A program made the translations under genes and the position numbers. This document shows, piece by piece, positions 8,379 through 12,534 of a stretch of DNA of 12,534 bases. The notes below the pieces were generated by a model, which saw only the letters and a list, made by a program, of their open reading frames with translations, searched no databases and was not told the DNA's origin. The DNA lies in assembly GCA_027682925.1 (NCBI GenBank), contig JAQCYU010000042.1, forward strand, positions 1-12,534. Reading direction: 5' to 3'. The first letter of the stretch is position 1. Each line of letters starts with the position of its first letter. Origin of the DNA: Coriobacteriaceae bacterium AF45-21. Its GTDB lineage: Bacteria; Actinomycetota; Coriobacteriia; Coriobacteriales; Coriobacteriaceae.

Positions 8379-8426
8379 GCCCGTTTGACGGGCGAAACCG
8401 GTGCGGTTGTAGGGAGACCGCACCGG
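8379..8426 (-). other. Two hairpins in the arcA-arcB spacer
   Basis: CCGGTGCGGT/ACCGCACCGG (8398-8407 with 8417-8426, 9-nt loop) is a perfect 10-bp stem 12 bp after the arcA stop. It is followed on the minus strand by only TTT. Next comes GCCCGT/ACGGGC (8379-8384 with 8388-8393, 3-nt loop). The weak U tract suggests a leaky terminator or an mRNA processing/stability element that sets arcA above arcB, rather than a full stop. The arcB start follows 45 bp later. Confidence 0.55.
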
Positions 8427-8438
8427 AAACGGAAAGAC

Positions 8439-9680
8439 TTAGAGGTCCTCGCGCCAGAAGGGCATGCTCATGCAGCGCGGGCCGCCACGGCCGCGGGAGA
8501 GCTCGGCGGAGGGCACGACGAGAAGGTCCAGGCCCTCCTTGTACAGCACGTCGTTGGTGACGGTGTTGCGGGCGTAGACGCAGATCTTGCCGGGCTCGAC
8601 GCACAGGGTGTTGGAGCCGTCGTTCCACTGCTCGCGGGAGGCCGCGATCGGGTCGCCGCCGCCGCAGGGGATCAGCTTGACCTGGTCGACGCCGGTGGCG
8701 TCCTCCAGGACGTGCTCGAGGGTGTCCTCGATCAGGCGGATGTTCACGTCGCCCGGGTTCTTGCCGGCGGTCAGCTCGTAGACGCGCAGGGTGCCCATGA
8801 TGGCGGGGTGGATCGTGAACTTATCGACGTCGATCTGGGTGAAGACCGTGTCGAGGTGCATGAAGGCGCGCGAGACGGGGATGTCGAAGGCCAGGATGCG
8901 CTCGACCTTGGAGTCGGAGTTCCAGAAGATGTTCTGGGCCATGACGTCGATCGCGGCGGCCTGGGTGCGCTGGGAGATGCCGACGGCGAGGGTCTTCTCG
9001 TTGATGTTCAGCACGTCGCCGCCCTCGGTGTGGAACTGGCAGTCGCGGCGGAAGTACAGGGAGACGTCCTTGTAGTCGGGGTGGTACTTGAAGACGTACT
9101 TGCCGTACAGGGTCTCGCGGTTGCGGGTGACCGAGTACATGCGGTTGAGGTTGACGCCCTCGCCGACGACCGCGAACGGGTCGCGGGTGAAGTAGAGGTT
9201 GGGCATCGGGTCGATGATCAGGTCGGACTCGGACTCGGAGTTGACCAGGGAGTCGAGGGTCGTGGACGCCGTGAGGGGCATGTCGATCTCGGCCTTGGTC
9301 ATGCCGGCCATGGTCTTCTTGACGAACTCGAGGTTGTCCTCGATGGAGTCCAGCTTCTCGCGGACGATCTGCGGCATCTGCTGGCCGCGGATGCCCGCCT
9401 CGGTGATGTACTGGTCGGTGAACTCGGCGCGGGCGCCGGGGACCTGGTCGAACACCTCTGCGACGAGGTTCTCGAGGTAGAGCACCTCCACGCCCTGGTC
9501 CCTCAGGATCTGGGCGAAGGTGTCGTGCTCCTGCTGCGCGACCTCAAGGAACGGGACGTCGTCGAACAGGAGTCGCTCGAGCTCGTCGGGCGGCAGGTTG
9601 AGGAGCTCGTCGCCGGGACGGTGCAGGCAGACCTTCCTGAGCTTGCCGATCTCGGAAGGCACGTGCAGACCTTTCGTCAT
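8439..9680 (-). CDS. arcA: Arginine deiminase
   Basis: A 413-aa arginine deiminase: L-arginine + H2O to citrulline + NH3, the first ADI step, giving energy and acid resistance through ammonia. It is intact, of normal family length, with a pentein-fold guanidino-group hydrolase active site. D167 lies in YFTRDPF, E219 in FHTEGGDV, H275 and D277 in MHLDTVFT, and nucleophile C403 in GGPRCMSMPFWRE. The N-terminus, SEIGKLRKVCLHRPGDELLNLPPDE, is family-typical. The start is ATG at 9680, with AGGAGG two bases upstream (tight spacing) and AAAGG further out. It is the first gene of the leftward arc cluster, with a structured leader and a long divergent control region. It uses no TTA, CTA or TCA codons, which fits high expression. 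Confidence 0.96.
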   Translation of the reverse strand: MTKGLHVPSEIGKLRKVCLHRPGDELLNLPPDELERLLFDDVPFLEVAQQEHDTFAQILRDQGVEVLYLENLVAEVFDQVPGARAEFTDQYITEAGIRGQQMPQIVREKLDSIEDNLEFVKKTMAGMTKAEIDMPLTASTTLDSLVNSESESDLIIDPMPNLYFTRDPFAVVGEGVNLNRMYSVTRNRETLYGKYVFKYHPDYKDVSLYFRRDCQFHTEGGDVLNINEKTLAVGISQRTQAAAIDVMAQNIFWNSDSKVERILAFDIPVSRAFMHLDTVFTQIDVDKFTIHPAIMGTLRVYELTAGKNPGDVNIRLIEDTLEHVLEDATGVDQVKLIPCGGGDPIAASREQWNDGSNTLCVEPGKICVYARNTVTNDVLYKEGLDLLVVPSAELSRGRGGPRCMSMPFWREDL

Positions 9681-9720
9681 GGCCTCCTACCTTTCTTTCG
9701 GGCCTCTCGGCCGAATCTAT

Positions 9721-9745
9721 CAGCGCCCTTCCGTAACGGGCGCTG
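9721..9745 (-). promoter_or_regulatory. Stem-loop in the arcA leader
   Basis: CAGCGCCC/GGGCGCTG (9721-9728 with 9738-9745) is a perfect 8-bp stem with a 9-nt loop, 41 bp upstream of the arcA ATG. No U tract follows on either strand. A second small hairpin on the GGCC pair near 9701-9712 lies closer to the ribosome binding site. It may stabilise the message or tune translation. No known riboswitch class is recognised. Confidence 0.45.
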
Positions 9746-10108
9746 CTTGCTGACAGCTCTAGTTATATCCAAATTCCACCCGCAATTCCACCTCACCCCC
9801 GAACGGTCAACAAAGTGCGATGAACGGTATATCGAATATGATTCCCCCATAATGCACTTCGGCGTTCTAAAGTAGCTTTTCTAAGGTAAACGCTCTTTTT
9901 TCTCAAAAATCATTCGCAATTACAACTCCAATCTTTCGATTAAGAATTGCATATCTACAACGGTTTTATGTATATAATTGACGCTTGTTCGTGTTTCTGC
10001 CTGTATTCGATGATATTCAGCTATCTATCATTCTTATTCACACATACTCAGCAGTTGAGTGAGGATCTAGACCGTTTTTCGCAACGCGACGGGCGTCAGC
10101 TCTATGGC
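9746..10108. promoter_or_regulatory. Divergent arcA/ppk1 control region
   Basis: No gene is seen here. About 9890-10050 is clearly AT-rich against the GC-rich genes around it. Visible dyads include GAAT-ATG-ATTC (9834-9844), AATC-TTTC-GATT (9930-9941) and a spaced GCAATT...AATTGC (9916-9921, 9945-9950). On the minus strand, TATAAC within GGATATAACT (about 9763-9768) is a possible arcA -10. I cannot identify a canonical ArgR or CRP/FNR operator with confidence. This region should hold the arcA promoter and its arginine, oxygen or catabolite control sites. Confidence 0.4.
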
Positions 10109-10135
10109 TTGACAGCGTAAGAAGTAGGTTAAGAT
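10109..10135 (+). promoter_or_regulatory. Candidate ppk1 promoter
   Basis: A perfect -35 hexamer TTGACA (10109-10114) is followed after 15 bp by TAAGAT (10130-10135, 4/6 to TATAAT). The spacing is short of the ideal 17 bp. It would place the transcript start near 10142, about 95 nt before the chosen ATG, leaving a leader with a small GTCCC/GGGAC hairpin at 10206-10219. Confidence 0.45.
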
Positions 10136-10236
10136 ACCGTTCGCACAATACGTCCGTGCCACAAGTCGACTAAATTGAGACAATAGTGAATAGTGTTAGG
10201 CAACCGTCCCTGCGGGGACTGAACGGACAGATGCAT

Positions 10237-12534
10237 ATGCCGAGCAAAATCGAAAAAAAGCAAGCCGCCGCAAAGCTGCGCAAACCGCCGCGCGACTTCT
10301 CGTACACGCAGAACCGAGAGCTCAGCTGGCTGCGCTTTGACAACCGTGTGCTTGACGAAGCCTTCGACGAGACCGTTCCGCTGTTCGAGCGGCTAAAGTT
10401 CGTGTCGATTTTCGAGTCTAACCTCGATGAGTTTCTCATGGTGCGCGTGGGCGGCCTGTCCGATCTGGCAGAGCTCAAAAAACAGCCTGTCGACAACAAG
10501 AGCAATATGACCGCCTCCGAACAGGTCGATGCTGTCATGGCCGAAATGCCCGGGCTCCTTACCCGATGGGAGTCCATCTTTAAGAGCATCGAGGGCAAGC
10601 TCGACACCCTGGGCGTTCACCGCGCCCGCATCGATTCGCTTACGCCCGAGGAGCGCACCTTTGTAACCCGTTACTTCCAGGCCTACGTGTCGCCGGTCAT
10701 CTCACCGCTGGTGATTGACCCGCGCCACCCCTTCCCCAACCTGCGCAACGGCGCACTCTACCTGGCCTGCGGCCTGGACGGCGTCACCGACGAGGAGAGT
10801 CTGCTGGGCCTTATCGAGATCCCACCTCGATGAACCGCGTGGTCGAGATCCCCTCGCCCACCGGCACCTACTCCTACATCTTGCTCGAGGACGTCATCCT
10901 CGCCTGCCTAGACAGCTGCTTTGGCTCCTATAAGCCGCTCGACCGCGCGCTCATCCGCGTCACCCGCAACGCCGACATCGACCCGGACGGCGAGGGCGTC
11001 GAGGAGGAAGAGGATTACCGTCAGCACATGAAGCGCATCCTCAAGAAACGCTTGCGCCTGCAGCCGGTGGTGCTCGCGGTCTCGGGGTCGCTCGAGAAGG
11101 CGACGCTCAAGACCATCCGCAAGGCGCTCGAGCTTTCTCGCCGCTCGGTCTTTACCTGCGATATCCCGCTCGACCTGGGCTACGTCTTCGGCATTGAGGG
11201 CAAGATTCCCGAGCATCTACGCAACGAGCTCCTCTTTACGCCGTTTAAGCCGCAGCCCAACCCCACCATCGACATGTCCCGTTCCATCCGCGAGCAGGTG
11301 CTGCAGCACGACAAGTTGCTCTTTTACCCCTACGAGGCCATGAATCCGTTCCTGGACCTGGTACACGAGGCCGCATACGACCCCGAGTGCATCTCGCTGC
11401 GCATCACGCTCTACCGCGTGGCCAAGCAGAGTCGTCTGTGCGAGTCGTTGATTGACGCCGCCGAGAACGGCAAAGAGGTCACGGTGCTCATGGAGCTCCG
11501 TGCGCGCTTTGACGAGCAAAACAACATCGAGTGGGCAGAGCGTCTGGAAGAAGCGGGCTGCACCGTCATCTATGGCTCCGAGGGCTTTAAATGCCACTCA
11601 AAGATCTGTCAGCTCACCTATCGCGAGGGCATGGCGCTCACTCGACTCACGCTTTTGGGCACCGGTAACTTTAACGAGAAGACGGCCAAGCTCTACAGCG
11701 ATTTTATGCTCATGACCGCCCATCCCGGGATCGGCGAAGACGCCAACCTGTTCTTCCGCAACCTGTCGCTGGGCAACCTGCGCGGCGACTACCGCTTTTT
11801 GGGCGTGGCGCCCGTGGGCCTCAAGCCACTCATCATGCGCGGTCTGGACCGCGAGATACAACGCGCTCTCGCCGGCGAGCCCGCGCGCGTATTCTTTAAG
11901 CTCAACTCGCTGACCGACCGCGAGGTCATCGACAAGATCGCCGAGGCATCGTGCGCAGGAGTCCGCGTGGACATGATCATCCGCGGTATCTCGTGCCTGA
12001 AGCCCAACATTGCGGGCAAGACCGAAAACGTGCACGTACGTTCTATCGTCGGACGTTTCTTGGAGCACGCGCGCGTCTATGCCTTCGGCGTGGACTCGGA
12101 CATGATCTACCTGAGTTCTGCCGACATGATGACGCGCAACACCGAGCATCGCGTGGAGATCGCCTTCCCCGTGCTCGACCCCACCTGCCGCGCGCTGGTG
12201 CACGAGTACATGGGCGTGCAGCTGCGCGACAACGTGAAGGCACGTAGCCTGACGAGCGACGGCACCTGGGTTCCCGTAGAGCGAAAAGAGGGTGAGAAGC
12301 CCTTTAACTCGCAGGAGTTCCTGTTGGAGCGCGCTTATCGCAACGCCGAGTCCGCAGCCGTGGCTTCGGAGCCCGTCGCCAAAGCAAAACCGGAATCCGC
12401 ACCTGTTCTGGGTCCCAAGCCCGAGCCACAGCCGGCAGCCCCTAAGGTACAGAAGGTCCAGGCGACCGTCATCGAGCCCGACCTGGAGCCCGAGCCCGAC
12501 CTGGAGCCCGAGCCCGAGCCCGAGCATGCGCCCC
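10237..12534 (+). CDS. ppk1: Polyphosphate kinase 1 (frameshifted; 3' end outside window)
   Basis: Reversibly transfers the gamma phosphate of ATP to polyphosphate. The N domain carries NRELSWLRFDNRVLDEA (26-42) and SNLDEFLMVRVGGL (61-74). Later come MELRARFDEQNNIEWAERL (419-437), the phospho-acceptor H454 in FKCHSK, LGTGNFNEKTAKLYSDFML (474-492), and H611 in RFLEHARVYAFG. The frame breaks after IEIP196 near 10821-10823, where ATC CCA CCT CGA TGA should read ATC CCC ACC TCG ATG: one C is missing. The shifted frame stops at 10833; after repair it is open to the window end (766 aa so far). The family core ends near residue 705; a Pro/Glu/Ala-rich tail follows. Start uncertain: ATG 10237 fits a weak GGA site, while ATG 10231 and GTG 10186 are in frame. 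Confidence 0.92.
12474..12524 (+). repeat. Tandem repeat in the ppk1 tail
   Basis: Two identical 18-bp units (12474-12491 and 12492-12509), each GAGCCCGACCTGGAGCCC, are followed by further GAGCCC hexamers. They encode EPDLEP-type repeats within the acidic, proline-rich C-terminal extension. Such arrays expand and contract by slippage, so tail length probably varies between strains. Confidence 0.8.

Noticed and set aside
9834..9844. GAAT-ATG-ATTC as an ArgR box upstream of arcA
   Set aside because: Classic ARG boxes have a 4-bp AT centre and flanking T/A bases that are missing here. Kept only as a dyad in the control-region entry.
7332..9875. 847-codon plus-strand open frame across arcB and arcA
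   Set aside because: It is the codon-aligned antisense of two clearly real genes and its length is explained by their lack of TTA, CTA and TCA codons. The product has no family resemblance.
11598..12527. 309-codon minus-strand open frame in ppk1
   Set aside because: It is antisense to a frame with strong PPK1 motifs. Its leucine/glycine-rich N-terminus is only the reverse of the Pro/Glu repeat.

Overview
The window looks like chromosomal DNA of a high-GC anaerobic actinobacterium of the Coriobacteriia, most likely Collinsella or a close relative. This is inferred from gene content: an arginine deiminase (ADI) cluster with a YfcC-type transporter, a DUF1846/UPF0371 protein, PPK1, and pyrG followed by a Xer recombinase. 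Codon use in the arc genes is strongly GC-ending. I could not run a search, so the genus is an inference. I see no tRNA, rRNA, CRISPR array, transposase or phage gene.

Layout. Positions 1-323 hold no gene. They contain a LexA-like SOS box and a perfect palindrome at the extreme left edge, then a strong intrinsic terminator for the leftward genes. From 324 to 2928, pyrG (CTP synthase) and xerD (tyrosine recombinase) form a leftward pair with a two-base gap. Next come two leftward single-gene units, each with its own terminator: a small winged-helix regulator (3107-3445) and a DUF1846 protein (3702-5183). Positions 5184-5713 carry no convincing gene but are packed with stem-loops. One is a nested 98-nt hairpin and another has 26-bp arms. 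Every mismatch in the long stems becomes a G.U wobble only in the minus-strand RNA.

From 9680 leftward lies the ADI cluster: arcA (arginine deiminase), arcB (catabolic ornithine carbamoyltransferase), a strong terminator, then a YfcC-family membrane transporter that probably exchanges arginine for ornithine. Together they would import arginine, convert it to citrulline and NH3, and split citrulline into ornithine and carbamoyl phosphate. The carbamate kinase (arcC) that would make ATP is not in the window. A roughly 550-bp divergent, partly AT-rich control region separates arcA from ppk1 (polyphosphate kinase), which runs rightward off the end with an unusual Pro/Glu repeat tail.

Data quality: pyrG, the transporter (twice) and ppk1 are each broken by an apparent loss of one C (plus strand) in or beside a short C run. 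Restoring one base at each site gives full, family-like proteins. This uniform pattern points to sequencing or assembly errors more than to real pseudogenes.
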